Shown here piece by piece: positions 1 through 8,775 of a stretch of DNA of 64,000 bases. A program made the position numbers and the translations under genes. Origin of the DNA: UBA2589 sp038120095 (GTDB taxonomy: Bacteria > Gemmatimonadota > Gemmatimonadetes > Longimicrobiales > Gaopeijiaceae). Each line of letters begins with the position of its first letter. Position 1 is the stretch's first letter. Below the pieces are notes generated by a model. It was given only the letters and a program-made list of their open reading frames with translations. It was not told the origin of the DNA and ran no database searches. The stretch covers positions 17,561-81,560 of the forward strand of contig JAYOKZ010000008.1 of NCBI GenBank assembly GCA_038120095.1, written 5' to 3'.

Positions 1-2
1 CC

Positions 3-104
3 GGCCGCGCGGCTCGGCGTGAACTGAACGTTCCGTTCCGGCATCTGGCGAGTCTGCTCTGGCAGGGCGTCGGCGGTGTTGAAGAACCGAGGCGAAGACC
101 GTGA
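3..104 (+). CDS. lutA: LutA-type (Fe-S) protein, C-terminal end only
   Basis: An open frame enters from the left edge and gives about 33 residues ending at a TGA that overlaps the GTG start of the next gene by four bases (GTGA). The residues FRHLASLLW resemble the histidine-containing end seen in LutA/GlpC-type cysteine-rich proteins (HLAE-like). Position directly before lutB and lutC is the main support: LutA, LutB and LutC together oxidise L-lactate to pyruvate in the cytoplasm. The CCG domains with their cysteines lie outside the window, so the identification rests on synteny and the short tail. Confidence 0.6.
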   Translation, partial: GRAARRELNVPFRHLASLLWQGVGGVEEPRRRP

Positions 105-1507
105 GCGAAGCGTCGAGAGACTACCGGCCCGGAGCTTATCGGAGCGCGGCTGCGCGTACGCTGCGTGACACCCCTGAGGTGCGAGACTCGGTGGGCTCTG
201 CAACGCGCACCTTCGATTCGCTGCGAGTGAACGCGTACGCAGATGTGGATTCCGATCGCTGGCGCGACTGGGCCCGCGATGTGAAGGGGCACGCGCTTAC
301 CCACCTGGACGAATACCTCGAGCAGGCAGAACGCAGCCTCGTCGACAATGGCGCGCACGTGCACTGGGCGTCCTCCGCGGACGACGTGCATCGCGTGATC
401 GCCGAGGTGGTGGAGAGGCATGGTGTTCGCACGGTGGTGAAGAGCAAGAGCATGCTCAGCGAGGAACTCGAAGTGAACGCCTACCTCGAGTCGCTCGGCG
501 TGCGTCCCGTGGAAACGGATCTGGGCGAGTACATCATCCAGCTCCTCGACGAGCCACCGAGCCACATTGTGGGCCCGGCGATCCATCGCTCTCTGGAGGA
601 CTGCAGGGCCCTCTTCCACGACCGCCTCGGCACACGACTCGATGCGGAGCCCGACGAGCTGGCGGCCGCCGCGCGGCAGGCGCTTCGGGAAGATTTCCTC
701 GCCGCGGATCTCGGGATCTCAGGCGGCAACTTCCTCGCAGCCGACACGGGGACCTTAGCGCTCATCGAAAACGAGGGGAATATCCGGCTTACGACCTCGG
801 TGCCAAGGGTTCACGTCGCGCTCGTCGGCATCGAGAAGATCGTACCGCGCTTCGAAGATCTGGCGGGCCTTCTTCAGCTCACAGCACGCGCGGCGACGGG
901 ACAGCCGATTGGTCTGTTCGTGTCCCTCATCCAGGGCCCCCGGACCGCGGCCGAAATCGATGGCCCGGAGGAGGTGCACGTCGTTTTCGTAGACAACGGG
1001 CGGACGACTCTCTTCGACGATGATGTCGCCTGGGAAGCTCTTCGCTGCGTCCGTTGCGGAGCGTGCCTGAACATTTGCCCGGTCTACCGGCAGACCGGTG
1101 GACACGCATACGGGTGGACGTACTCCGGACCGATCGGGGCGATCATTTCGCCCGGTCTGCTTGGCCTCGAACGTGCGCTCCCGCTTCCTCACGCCTCGAG
1201 CCTGTGTGGAGCCTGCGCGGATGTCTGTCCGGTTCGGATCCCGATTCCGGAGCTGCTCACTCACTGGCGAGAACGTGCGGTGGACGAAGGCTTCGTCTCC
1301 GCAGGTGAGCGGTTCGGCATGAGCGCCTATGCTGCTCTGGCTCAGCGTCCCGGTGCGTTCGCTGCGGCGGGGAGCACCCTCCGATGGACGCCGTGGCGAA
1401 CAGCGGGCAAGGTACTTCCCGTCCTGAGCGGGTGGGTTCAGGAACGAGACGCGCCGACACCGAGCGTGAGATCGTTTCGGGATCTCTGGCGGGCCGGCAT
1501 CGAATGA
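101..1507 (+). CDS. lutB: LutB, iron-sulfur subunit of lactate utilization complex
   Basis: A 468-residue protein, the usual size for LutB (YkgF family). An N-terminal LUD domain is followed by two ferredoxin-type clusters: CVRCGACLNICP at about residue 315 and CGACADVCPV at about residue 368, enough for two 4Fe-4S centres. It works with LutA and LutC in oxidation of L-lactate (or a close 2-hydroxy acid) to the 2-oxoacid. The GTG start overlaps the lutA stop and the stop overlaps the lutC ATG (ATGA), so all three are translationally coupled. The next genes are a permease and a 2-oxoacid decarboxylase, so the real substrate may not be plain lactate. Confidence 0.93.
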   Translation: MSEASRDYRPGAYRSAAARTLRDTPEVRDSVGSATRTFDSLRVNAYADVDSDRWRDWARDVKGHALTHLDEYLEQAERSLVDNGAHVHWASSADDVHRVIAEVVERHGVRTVVKSKSMLSEELEVNAYLESLGVRPVETDLGEYIIQLLDEPPSHIVGPAIHRSLEDCRALFHDRLGTRLDAEPDELAAAARQALREDFLAADLGISGGNFLAADTGTLALIENEGNIRLTTSVPRVHVALVGIEKIVPRFEDLAGLLQLTARAATGQPIGLFVSLIQGPRTAAEIDGPEEVHVVFVDNGRTTLFDDDVAWEALRCVRCGACLNICPVYRQTGGHAYGWTYSGPIGAIISPGLLGLERALPLPHASSLCGACADVCPVRIPIPELLTHWRERAVDEGFVSAGERFGMSAYAALAQRPGAFAAAGSTLRWTPWRTAGKVLPVLSGWVQERDAPTPSVRSFRDLWRAGIE

Positions 1508-2091
1508 GCAATCGCGAGCAGATCCTCAGCGCGCTTCGCTCGGCCCGCATGCGCCGGCCCCCGGTGGAGCATCCGGGCCGATTCGGTGCGTGGCGGCCCG
1601 TCGAGTCACCTCCCCCAATCGAAGGATTCGAGGTGATGTTCACGCAGGCGGGTGGAGAGGTCGTCAGGGTTTCCAGTTCGGCTGAACGGGATGAATGGCT
1701 TCGGGCCTTCCTGGCGGACTTCGAACGTCTCTCGACGGGTGTTGGAGTTCCGCGAGAGATCGCCGACTTCGGGCCCCGCATCGTCGACCCGGGCGGAGAG
1801 CATGCAGCCGACGTCGGGATATCCGTGGCCCGCGGAGCGATCGCGGAGACTGGTTCCCTCCTGATGGACGCGCGCGACGGGCGTCGTGCTCAGCTCCTTC
1901 CTCCGGTTCTGATCGTGCTCGTCGACTCGTCAGCCGTCCACGCGACGGTCGCGGATGCGCTCGAGTCCGTGCGTGATGATCTGCCGGCGGCGATCGGACT
2001 TCACTCCGGTCCATCCAAGTCAGCGGATATCGGTCAGGTGATGGTGAGGGGCGTGCACGGACCGGGCCGAGTGATCGCCGTGGTGGCTTAG
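1504..2091 (+). CDS. lutC: LutC, LUD-domain subunit of lactate utilization complex
   Basis: 195 residues with the LUD fold; residues such as GVGVPREIADFGPRI and SVARGAIAETGSLLM are typical of LutC (YkgG), where the stretch AxAETGS is conserved. The ATG at 1504 overlaps the lutB TGA by four bases, which fixes the start better than any upstream in-frame codon (those lie inside lutB). Third component of the LutABC oxidase. No membrane segment or signal peptide, so cytoplasmic. A 61-base gap separates it from the permease gene. Confidence 0.92.
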   Translation: MSNREQILSALRSARMRRPPVEHPGRFGAWRPVESPPPIEGFEVMFTQAGGEVVRVSSSAERDEWLRAFLADFERLSTGVGVPREIADFGPRIVDPGGEHAADVGISVARGAIAETGSLLMDARDGRRAQLLPPVLIVLVDSSAVHATVADALESVRDDLPAAIGLHSGPSKSADIGQVMVRGVHGPGRVIAVVA

Positions 2092-2152
2092 GCGCGGTTC
2101 GGCACGTACCGTCACCCATCTGTTCACGGTCTTCCCGATCCGGAGTCATGCC

Positions 2153-3496
2153 TTGAGCGATCCGAGCCCGCCAAAGCTGAGACGCGTTCTGCGAGTCCGT
2201 GACGGCCTCGCCGTTACGGTCGGTATCGTCATCGGTGCCGGTATCCTCGGCACGCCCGGCCTGATCGCCGCTCAACTCCAGGATCCCATGATCATCCTGG
2301 GTATGTGGTTCTTCGGCGGGGTAGTCGCCGGCCTGAGTACGCTGGTCCTGGCTGAGATGGCAGCCGCCTTCCCCGAAGCAGGCGGCAAGTATGTCTTTGC
2401 CCGTCACGCCTGGGGAGACACGATGGGCTTCGTTGCCGGCTGGTCGGAGGTCATCGTGACGCGAGGCTTCAGCGGCGCTTCGAAGGCGGTCCTGATCTCG
2501 ACGTACATCTTCCTGCTGATCGGGGGGAATGGAGGTACACCCGAGGGGCCGTGGGTGGGTATCGTCGCGCTGTCCGTCGTGCTCGCGTATTTCCTGCTGC
2601 ACACCCGAGGCCTCAAAGCCAGTACGACCTTCCAGAACGTCACCACGGCCGTCAAGGTGCTCATCATTCTGGCGATCGCAGCGGTCGGAATCGTGGGAGG
2701 CAATGCGTCCGGAATCGGTTCGGGCGGTGTGGTAGGTGGCGAGGCAGTGGGCCTGCTCGGATATGCTCTCGCCTACCAGTCCATCTCTTTCGCCTACTAT
2801 GGCTGGGAGGACGCCGCAAAGATGTCCGAAGAGGTGGTGGAGCCCGGCACGGCACTGCCGAAGATTCTCCTTGGGGGCGCCGTTGCGGTCATGGTGCTCT
2901 ACTTGTTGATCAACGTTTCTTACCTCGTCGCGCTGACACCTGCCCAGATGGCAGAGTCCGATCTCGACGTGGCGGTTCGGGCCACGGCGGCCGTGTTCGG
3001 CGACGGGGCTGCGACGATGGTTCTCGTGGCGAGCCTCCTGATTCTGATCAGCAGCGCGAACGTGAACTTCCTCGGTCTGCCTCGGGTCGCGTATGGACTC
3101 GCCCGCCACGGTCTTGCGCCTCGAGCGCTCGGTCAGGTGGATGCCCGGGGGACCCCGCGGAACGCGCTCTATGTGATCTCGGCGTGGATTGGTCTTCTGG
3201 CTCTCTCCGGCAGCTTCAGCCTCCTGATCCGCTTCATGATGACCGTCGCCATCACGGTCGACACGATGGTGCTCCTGGGGTATTTCCGTTTGCGGGCGAC
3301 CCGGCCTGATCTGGAGCGGCCGTTCCGCATGCCTGGGCATCCAGTTCTGCCTGCCATCACGATCGCGCTCTACATCGCGATCCTCGTCATCCTCGTCTGG
3401 ACGCAGCCACAGTTGGCACTCGGTGCAGGGTTGATGCTTCTGGCCATGCTCGTGGCGGGCATGATCACGACCCGATCGAACGTCGCGCGCTCATAA
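2153..3496 (+). CDS. APC-superfamily amino acid permease
   Basis: 447 residues, about twelve hydrophobic membrane segments. The first segment holds the APC substrate-binding motif (VGIVIGAGILGTPG), followed by the conserved second helix region and FPEAGGKYVFARHAWG. TTG at 2153 is taken as start because a GGAG lies eight bases upstream and the nearby ATG at 2148 runs straight into a stop. Inner-membrane importer of an amino acid or amine by cation symport or exchange; the substrate cannot be read from sequence. It sits between lutC and a 2-oxoacid decarboxylase with a ten-base gap downstream, suggesting one transcript. Confidence 0.88.
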   Translation: MSDPSPPKLRRVLRVRDGLAVTVGIVIGAGILGTPGLIAAQLQDPMIILGMWFFGGVVAGLSTLVLAEMAAAFPEAGGKYVFARHAWGDTMGFVAGWSEVIVTRGFSGASKAVLISTYIFLLIGGNGGTPEGPWVGIVALSVVLAYFLLHTRGLKASTTFQNVTTAVKVLIILAIAAVGIVGGNASGIGSGGVVGGEAVGLLGYALAYQSISFAYYGWEDAAKMSEEVVEPGTALPKILLGGAVAVMVLYLLINVSYLVALTPAQMAESDLDVAVRATAAVFGDGAATMVLVASLLILISSANVNFLGLPRVAYGLARHGLAPRALGQVDARGTPRNALYVISAWIGLLALSGSFSLLIRFMMTVAITVDTMVLLGYFRLRATRPDLERPFRMPGHPVLPAITIALYIAILVILVWTQPQLALGAGLMLLAMLVAGMITTRSNVARS

Positions 3497-3505
3497 GACG
3501 AAGCC

Positions 3506-4039
3506 ATGGCGAAGCGAACGATCGACGGCCTCACAAGGGCCGGCATCACTCACGTGGTGGGAATTCCGGACAACACCTCGGGGGCGCTGTTCGATGCGGT
3601 CATGACGCACCCGCTGATCCACCTCGTCACGGTGACTCGTGAGGGAGAGGCCTTCGCAGTCGCCGCAGGATTGTGGCTGGGTGGCGCTTCCCCCCTCGTC
3701 GTCATCCAGAACACCGGACTGCTGGAAGCGGGCGATGCCATTCGCGGCACCGCGCAGCGCATGGGGGCGCCCATACCGTTCGTGGTGACGGGCAGGGGGT
3801 ACGCGAAGATGTGGAGGGCAGGCATTACGCGCGATGAACCGCGGACCCGGGAACTTCTCACGCGCGCTGATGTGGACTCGACCGCCCTGCTCACCGAGCC
3901 GACGCTCGATGCGTGGGGAATTCCGTTCCGCCGTTGCGACGCTGATGACGACCCGGTCGCTGCGATCGAGGAACTGATCCAATCGGCCGGTGAGATCCGG
4001 CTCCCCACGGCCCTCGTACTGACCCGCGGCCTCGACTGA
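3506..4039 (+). CDS. ThDP-dependent decarboxylase, alpha (PYR) subunit
   Basis: 177 residues corresponding to the N-terminal pyrimidine-binding domain of thiamine-diphosphate enzymes. The motif VTREGEAFAVAAGLWLGG contains the catalytic Glu that activates the cofactor, and GIPDN near the N terminus is typical of the sulfopyruvate/phosphonopyruvate decarboxylase family (ComD-type alpha subunit). The partner PP domain is the next gene, overlapping by one base (TGATG). Expected reaction: non-oxidative decarboxylation of a 3-carbon 2-oxoacid carrying an anionic group to an aldehyde. Whether the substrate is sulfopyruvate, phosphonopyruvate or another acid cannot be told. No PEP mutase or phosphonate gene is nearby. 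Confidence 0.83.
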   Translation: MAKRTIDGLTRAGITHVVGIPDNTSGALFDAVMTHPLIHLVTVTREGEAFAVAAGLWLGGASPLVVIQNTGLLEAGDAIRGTAQRMGAPIPFVVTGRGYAKMWRAGITRDEPRTRELLTRADVDSTALLTEPTLDAWGIPFRRCDADDDPVAAIEELIQSAGEIRLPTALVLTRGLD

Positions 4040-4659
4040 TGAGTGTCGACCCGGAAGGAGCGCGACTGACCGTCGCCCAGGTGCTCGAGCCTCTCGCTCG
4101 CCACCGCACCGACGAAGTCGTCGTCACGACGATGAGCGTGGTTCGACCCTGGGGGTTGCTGTCGAGCAGCGAACTCGACTTCGCGTCCGCGGACAGCGCA
4201 ATGGGGCATGCGGCCGATCTCGCCCTCGGGATTGCGCTCGCACAGCCTGATCGACGCGTCGTCTGTCTGAACGGGGATGGCAGTATGCTGATGTGCCTCG
4301 GGACTCTCGCGACGGCCGTGGGGGTGTCTGCTGAGAATTTCGTTCTGGTGGTGTGCGACAATGGAGAATACGAGATCACCGGCCACCAGCCCGTCGCCGC
4401 CTCGGGCCGGGTCGACTATGCAGCAATGGCCCAGGCTGCGGGTTTCCGTACGGTACGTCGCTTCACCGATGCGCGTGCCTGGGCCGAGGCCGTGCCGGAG
4501 GTGCTCACCCTCACCGGCCCGACGTTTGTTCACCTGGTGACCGAGCCGGGCCATCAGGGGCCGATTGGGCGCTCGGGGGATGAGCGGGCACGGTATCTTC
4601 AGCAGTCGCTTGCCGAGTGGTCCGAAACGCTGCGTCGCGCATTGGCTGTGCCACTTTAA
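4039..4659 (+). CDS. ThDP-dependent decarboxylase, beta (PP) subunit
   Basis: 206 residues matching the C-terminal diphosphate-binding domain of the same enzyme family (ComE-type). The cofactor and Mg-binding motif GDGS followed about 30 residues later by DNGEYEITGHQP is complete. One-base overlap with the alpha subunit gene implies coupled translation and a 1:1 complex in the cytoplasm. The genome neighbourhood (LutABC, permease) suggests that LutABC makes a 2-oxoacid which this enzyme splits; that link is inference. Confidence 0.83.
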   Translation: MSVDPEGARLTVAQVLEPLARHRTDEVVVTTMSVVRPWGLLSSSELDFASADSAMGHAADLALGIALAQPDRRVVCLNGDGSMLMCLGTLATAVGVSAENFVLVVCDNGEYEITGHQPVAASGRVDYAAMAQAAGFRTVRRFTDARAWAEAVPEVLTLTGPTFVHLVTEPGHQGPIGRSGDERARYLQQSLAEWSETLRRALAVPL

Positions 4660-4757
4660 CGAACGGGCAGTGATCCGACTCCATTACGCACATTCGTGAT
4701 GGTCCGTAGAGCTGAAGTCCGACTTGATCCTGTGCGTGGCACGCGGGAGGTGGAACG

Positions 4758-5390
4758 ATGAACCCGAAACACACAATGAGCCTGATGCTGGCTGGTGTCC
4801 TCACCCTCGGAGTGGGTGACGTGGCCGGGCAGGACGAAGAGAACCGACGCGGACCGCTCGGCGGCATCGACGTCGAGAGCGTCATGTCGATGCGCGAGCG
4901 ACTCGGGCTGGACGAGTCGCAGCTGGAGGAACTGGAGGCATGGCGCACGGAGCGACTGGCCCGGTTGAATGAACGTCGCGCCAGAATGGAGGACATGCGG
5001 TCGCGTGTACGCGCCGGTCAGATTGACCGAAGCGAGATGAGGGCGCTGCTGGAAGACCGTCGGGAGGAGCTACGGAGTACCCGGGATGATGCTCGCGCTC
5101 GGCTCGAGGGGATTCTCGATGCGGGCCAGCTGGAGACTCTCGACGGTGTGATTCGGGAGCGGAGAGCATTCGCTCGTGGCCGTGCCAGTGCGGGACGTGG
5201 GGGTCGTCCGGGTATGCGCGGTGGACGTGGCGGGGCCCGCCCCGGACGCGGCACGATGGGTGGCGGAAGAAGAGGCCTGCGAGACAGCGGTCCCGGTATG
5301 CGCCCACGGGGTCCCGGGATGCGTGGTCGTCCGGGCATGCTTCGGGGGAATCCGGGCCCTTGGCGCAACCCGGGCGGTGAGTTGCGCTAG
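4758..5390 (+). CDS. Spy/CpxP-like exported protein with Arg-Gly-rich tail
   Basis: 210 residues. A signal peptide (to about residue 24, cleavage after VAGQ-like site) is followed by a charged helical region with LGLDESQLEELEAWR, an LTxxQ-like repeat pattern of periplasmic Spy/CpxP proteins, and a second copy around DAGQLETLDGVI. The last 75 residues are almost only Gly, Arg, Pro and Met in RGG/RPGM repeats. Start ATG has a GGAGG eleven bases upstream. Spy-type proteins are periplasmic chaperones or metal-stress sensors; the tail is not part of that family. No two-component genes are adjacent. Function remains a guess. Confidence 0.6.
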   Translation: MNPKHTMSLMLAGVLTLGVGDVAGQDEENRRGPLGGIDVESVMSMRERLGLDESQLEELEAWRTERLARLNERRARMEDMRSRVRAGQIDRSEMRALLEDRREELRSTRDDARARLEGILDAGQLETLDGVIRERRAFARGRASAGRGGRPGMRGGRGGARPGRGTMGGGRRGLRDSGPGMRPRGPGMRGRPGMLRGNPGPWRNPGGELR

Positions 5391-5411
5391 CGCTTCGGGT
5401 TCACATCACCA

Positions 5412-6257
5412 ATGGGTACTATGCGCCGTGACTACGCATGGTTCATCACGCTTGTTCTTGCCCTCACCGCCTTGGTCGGGTGCGACGGCGTTACCGTTGA
5501 GCACGACGTCGACCTGCCCGACGCAGGCTCCGACACCATGGCAAGCATCCTGGCGGTCTACTACGGGTTGGACGAGCTGCCTATGGCCGCGAGTCTCTTG
5601 TGCGGGGCCATCGTCGCCGGCCAGGACGGTGTCCCCGTAACGTTCTCCGTACAACTCGACGCCGCGACCGTCGCCCCCGAGGACTTCGTGGTGGAGACCG
5701 CCACGGGCGCCCGCGTGACCCCGGACTGCGCCACGCTCGCACCCGCCACTGAACCCCTCGAGCTACGGACCGTCTTGCTTACGGGCACCTTCGGCACCGC
5801 CGGAGCCCAGCTCCGTGCGGTGGAAGTCGTCGGCGTGCTCTACGACCTCGACGGCAACGGAATCACCGGCCTGCGGTCCGAAGATGTCACCCCTCTGGAA
5901 GACGGCCCCAGCCTCGTGCTGGCCGAGCGCTACCTTCCCACAAACCCCGGGATTGACGGCGAGTGCCCGACCGGAACCGCACAGGTCGTCCAACTCGTGT
6001 GGGAAGGCGGGGTCACTGGTCCGGCCAGCGCCACCCTCGGAGAGCCCCAACGCCTCGGTGTCTTCGTCCGACTTGCGGACGGCAACACGGTACAGCCGAT
6101 CGCACTGGCCGACGACGACCCCGACAACTACGTCTACGCCTGCCTCGACGCCGCCAGCCCGGCCATCGAGATCAGCGTCGCCGCCGGCCTGTTCCACGAT
6201 CCCGGAGACGACGCCAACCCCGCGACCAGCGCGCCCGTGCTCGATCGAACCCCCTGA
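5412..6257 (+). CDS. Hypothetical lipoprotein
   Basis: 281 residues with an N-terminal hydrophobic segment ending in the lipobox LVGC (Cys near residue 24), so probably an outer-membrane or periplasmic lipoprotein. The mature part is rich in Asp and Thr and predicted mostly beta, with DLDGNGITGL that resembles a calcium-binding loop, and three further cysteines. No family recognised. The start could equally be the ATG at 5421 (MRRDYAWF). It is followed by a 164-base convergent spacer with nothing clear in it. Confidence 0.6.
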   Translation: MGTMRRDYAWFITLVLALTALVGCDGVTVEHDVDLPDAGSDTMASILAVYYGLDELPMAASLLCGAIVAGQDGVPVTFSVQLDAATVAPEDFVVETATGARVTPDCATLAPATEPLELRTVLLTGTFGTAGAQLRAVEVVGVLYDLDGNGITGLRSEDVTPLEDGPSLVLAERYLPTNPGIDGECPTGTAQVVQLVWEGGVTGPASATLGEPQRLGVFVRLADGNTVQPIALADDDPDNYVYACLDAASPAIEISVAAGLFHDPGDDANPATSAPVLDRTP

Positions 6258-6421
6258 CCACCCGAGATCCATCCCGGGGCTTGGAATACCACGGCACTCG
6301 TGCGGCGAGACTCACTCATGCTGGCGCCGACCTTTTCTCGGCAGGACCCTTCGAAGTGCCCGCCACCTTGTTCGATGACGTCTCAGTCGCGGCGATTCTG
6401 TCTGATGCCTCGAGGTTCACA

Positions 6422-8314
6422 TCAGAAGTTGTTGGCACGCAGCCAGCTTCTCAGATCCCCGACATCAAAACGGCCATTCTGATTTCCGACATCGTCCAGG
6501 TAGCTCCGTTCCCCGTCTGAAAGGGGATCCACACCCGTGGTGAGGAAGCTCTCGATCAGGTCGGTCGGATCTGGCTCCCATTCCCCGGTCGCGTTCACCG
6601 TGACAGTGACGTTCGGAGACGTGTTACCGAACCGATCACGCACCGCGAAAGAATAGGATCTCTCCCCCGCTTCCCGGAGCGAGCCGATGAGAAAGAGATC
6701 GTCACCGACATTCCGGAAGGAGAAGCCCTCGGGCAGCAGCCCGACGCCGGCGTAGGGTCCGTGACCTCCGGCGATTCGGACGGGGATCGCGAAACTGCGG
6801 ACCTGCATGACCTCCGCCGTGTCGGTCCGTTCGATGAGCCTCGGTGTCCGGCCTGTCGAAATGACCAGACGCGCGACATCTCCCTCGACTGAGACCTCGT
6901 GCACGACGACAGGTGACCAGGACCCATCTCGGAGTCGCAGGGCTGGCTTAGTCTCGGCGTTCAACCGTCCAACGACACCGTCCACGCCCCACGCATCACC
7001 CGCTTCGCCCCGATTCCCTCCCTCCGGCGTGATTCGCAGGAGTCCCCTGTTGCCGTCCTGCTCCAGCAGGGTGAGGTAGTACGGGTCATCAGAGGAAGGG
7101 TCGGGTCGGAGGCCAGCCTGTGAGTCCTGTTTGTACAGGAGCACGCCCGCGGCCGGCAGACCGTGATCGAATCCGATCTGATCACGAAATTCGGCGAAGA
7201 GGAATTCGGTAGCGGAGCCATCCAGTGGAATGCGGATGACATCTCCATCGATCTGGGCGGGGTCGATGAAGAACTCCTGATTCCAGACCTCACCCGGGTC
7301 GAGGTACTCGAGCCATCCCAGGGTTCCCTTGGAGTGGCCGATCATGTGGGCGGGCCCATACGGCTCGCGTGTCGACCCCACGGGGCCGCAACCCCATGAT
7401 CCCGCTGCCATGAGCGCCCAGCATCCGAGGACCCAGCGGCGGCCCTCGGGCCCGAGATCGAAGTCGACCCAATGGTAGTAGTCGGGTAGTCCGAGGGCGT
7501 GACCGAACTCGTGGGCGATCACTCCCGCGTCCTGAACCACGTTACCGCTGCAGTCGGCTGCACTCTGCGTGATGTAGTCCTGCACAAAGATCGGCTTGCC
7601 GCTGATCCCGACGTCGTCCGTTCTGAATGGAGTGCCGGTCTGCGCCTCGACTGTCCACCGATGAGGCCAGATGCCGGGCCCGCCGCATGATGCCGAGACC
7701 TCCAGGAACTCCACGGTGATGACGTCCACGAATCCATCGTCGTCTCCGCTGTCAGGAATTCCGTCAGGACCGTCATTGTCGTACTGCCGGAAGTCGACGT
7801 CACCGTCGACCTGCCCCAGCATGTCGATGATCCACTCACCCACGCGCGCGTCCGCCCCCAGGGCGAAATCCGACCCCACGACCTGATTGATCGTCAGGCC
7901 GGTTCGCACCCAGCCGATGACGTCACCGCTGACGGTCAGGGCGCCGCGGGACATCTCCAGATAAGAATCGGTGACGGTTCCGCGCTGGGATGGACCATCG
8001 AACAGAGACTCCCGCACCATGTCCGCCGTGATGCGGGGCTCAGCTTCGGAGTCGGCGAACAAACCGAGAATCACGGGCAGCCGCACCTCACCGAATGCCG
8101 CCGTCTCTTCCGGGTCTGCGCGGCGGAACAGTGCCCTCTGAAACTCGAATGCCGACGGGTCGAGGGTGATTCTCTGGTAGTACGTCTCCGGCAGTTCGAT
8201 GCCCTGCATGCGGGCAGTCGCCTGGATATCCTGGGCGCAGATGGTTCCCGGGCTCAGCGCCGCACTCGCCGCGACGGCGATCAGCGTGCCTGCAAGCGAG
8301 AATCGTGAACTCAT
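6422..8314 (-). CDS. M6-family secreted metalloprotease with dockerin-like C terminus
   Basis: 630 residues with a Sec signal peptide (first ~27 residues). The zinc site VIAHEFGHALGLPDYYH at about residue 265 matches the M6 (immune inhibitor A-like) peptidases. After the catalytic domain comes a beta-rich region, then an Ig-like stretch (FAVRDRFGNTSPNVTVTV) and a final ~45 residues, LIESFLTTGVDPL...GNQNGRFDVGDLRSWL, that look like a dockerin-type EF-hand. The ATG overlaps by four bases the stop of the small lipoprotein gene upstream, so the two are co-translated. Likely secreted protease, perhaps tethered at the surface by its tail. Confidence 0.87.
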   Translation of the reverse strand: MSSRFSLAGTLIAVAASAALSPGTICAQDIQATARMQGIELPETYYQRITLDPSAFEFQRALFRRADPEETAAFGEVRLPVILGLFADSEAEPRITADMVRESLFDGPSQRGTVTDSYLEMSRGALTVSGDVIGWVRTGLTINQVVGSDFALGADARVGEWIIDMLGQVDGDVDFRQYDNDGPDGIPDSGDDDGFVDVITVEFLEVSASCGGPGIWPHRWTVEAQTGTPFRTDDVGISGKPIFVQDYITQSAADCSGNVVQDAGVIAHEFGHALGLPDYYHWVDFDLGPEGRRWVLGCWALMAAGSWGCGPVGSTREPYGPAHMIGHSKGTLGWLEYLDPGEVWNQEFFIDPAQIDGDVIRIPLDGSATEFLFAEFRDQIGFDHGLPAAGVLLYKQDSQAGLRPDPSSDDPYYLTLLEQDGNRGLLRITPEGGNRGEAGDAWGVDGVVGRLNAETKPALRLRDGSWSPVVVHEVSVEGDVARLVISTGRTPRLIERTDTAEVMQVRSFAIPVRIAGGHGPYAGVGLLPEGFSFRNVGDDLFLIGSLREAGERSYSFAVRDRFGNTSPNVTVTVNATGEWEPDPTDLIESFLTTGVDPLSDGERSYLDDVGNQNGRFDVGDLRSWLRANNF

Positions 8315-8775
8315 CGGGCCAACTCGACCGAGTACCCATCGGTCGCAACCCTCAGGTGATCATCGGGCGCGGCGACCTCGACAACGATTACGTCGGGTTT
8401 CTGCAACGTGTCGGCCAGCGCAATCTCGAACTCGAGCAGGCCACCGCTCTCGTTCAGCAGCACGACCCTTGCCCCGTCACCGTTCAGAAGAGAGAAGACC
8501 TCGGTGGCCCCGAGCGGGGAAATCGACTGAATTCCCGCACCGAAGAGCGCGACCACGGCCGCACCCTCGTCGCCATTCGGGCTCACCAGTGTCGCAGTCA
8601 CGGTGCCGGGGCCCGGGGGCGGAGGTTCCTCACCGCATGCGGCGAACGTCGCCAGGATGGAGAGTGCCACGACGTGCACCCACGCGGTGCGGGCCCTCGA
8701 GGGTCGGGCGCGGCCTGCGAGATGACGGTTCATCGAAAGCGGGTGCAGCTTCATCCTGGCGGTCACCGTACTCAT
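8311..8775 (-). CDS. Small lipoprotein, cohesin-like candidate, paired with M6 protease
   Basis: 154 residues from ATG 8775 (140 from ATG 8733, which gives a more normal signal peptide). A hydrophobic segment ends in the lipobox FAAC, followed by a Pro-rich linker and a ~95-residue domain predicted as beta strands (TATLVSPNGDEGAAVVALF ... GLLEFEIALADTL). The pattern of an opening beta strand, a glycine turn and a late F-x-I-x-V strand is reminiscent of cohesins, but similarity is too weak to name the family. Overlaps the M6 gene by four bases. Surface lipoprotein that could hold the protease; function not shown. Confidence 0.6.
   Translation of the reverse strand: MSTVTARMKLHPLSMNRHLAGRARPSRARTAWVHVVALSILATFAACGEEPPPPGPGTVTATLVSPNGDEGAAVVALFGAGIQSISPLGATEVFSLLNGDGARVVLLNESGGLLEFEIALADTLQKPDVIVVEVAAPDDHLRVATDGYSVELAR

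Noticed and set aside
1664..3340. Long minus-strand open frame opposite the lutC and permease genes
   Set aside because: Translation is Arg/Asp/His-rich and resembles no protein; it mirrors codon third-base GC of the real genes on the other strand.
4758..5390. RGG tail taken as an RNA-binding protein
   Set aside because: The protein has a signal peptide, so it is exported; an RNA role in the cytoplasm is unlikely.
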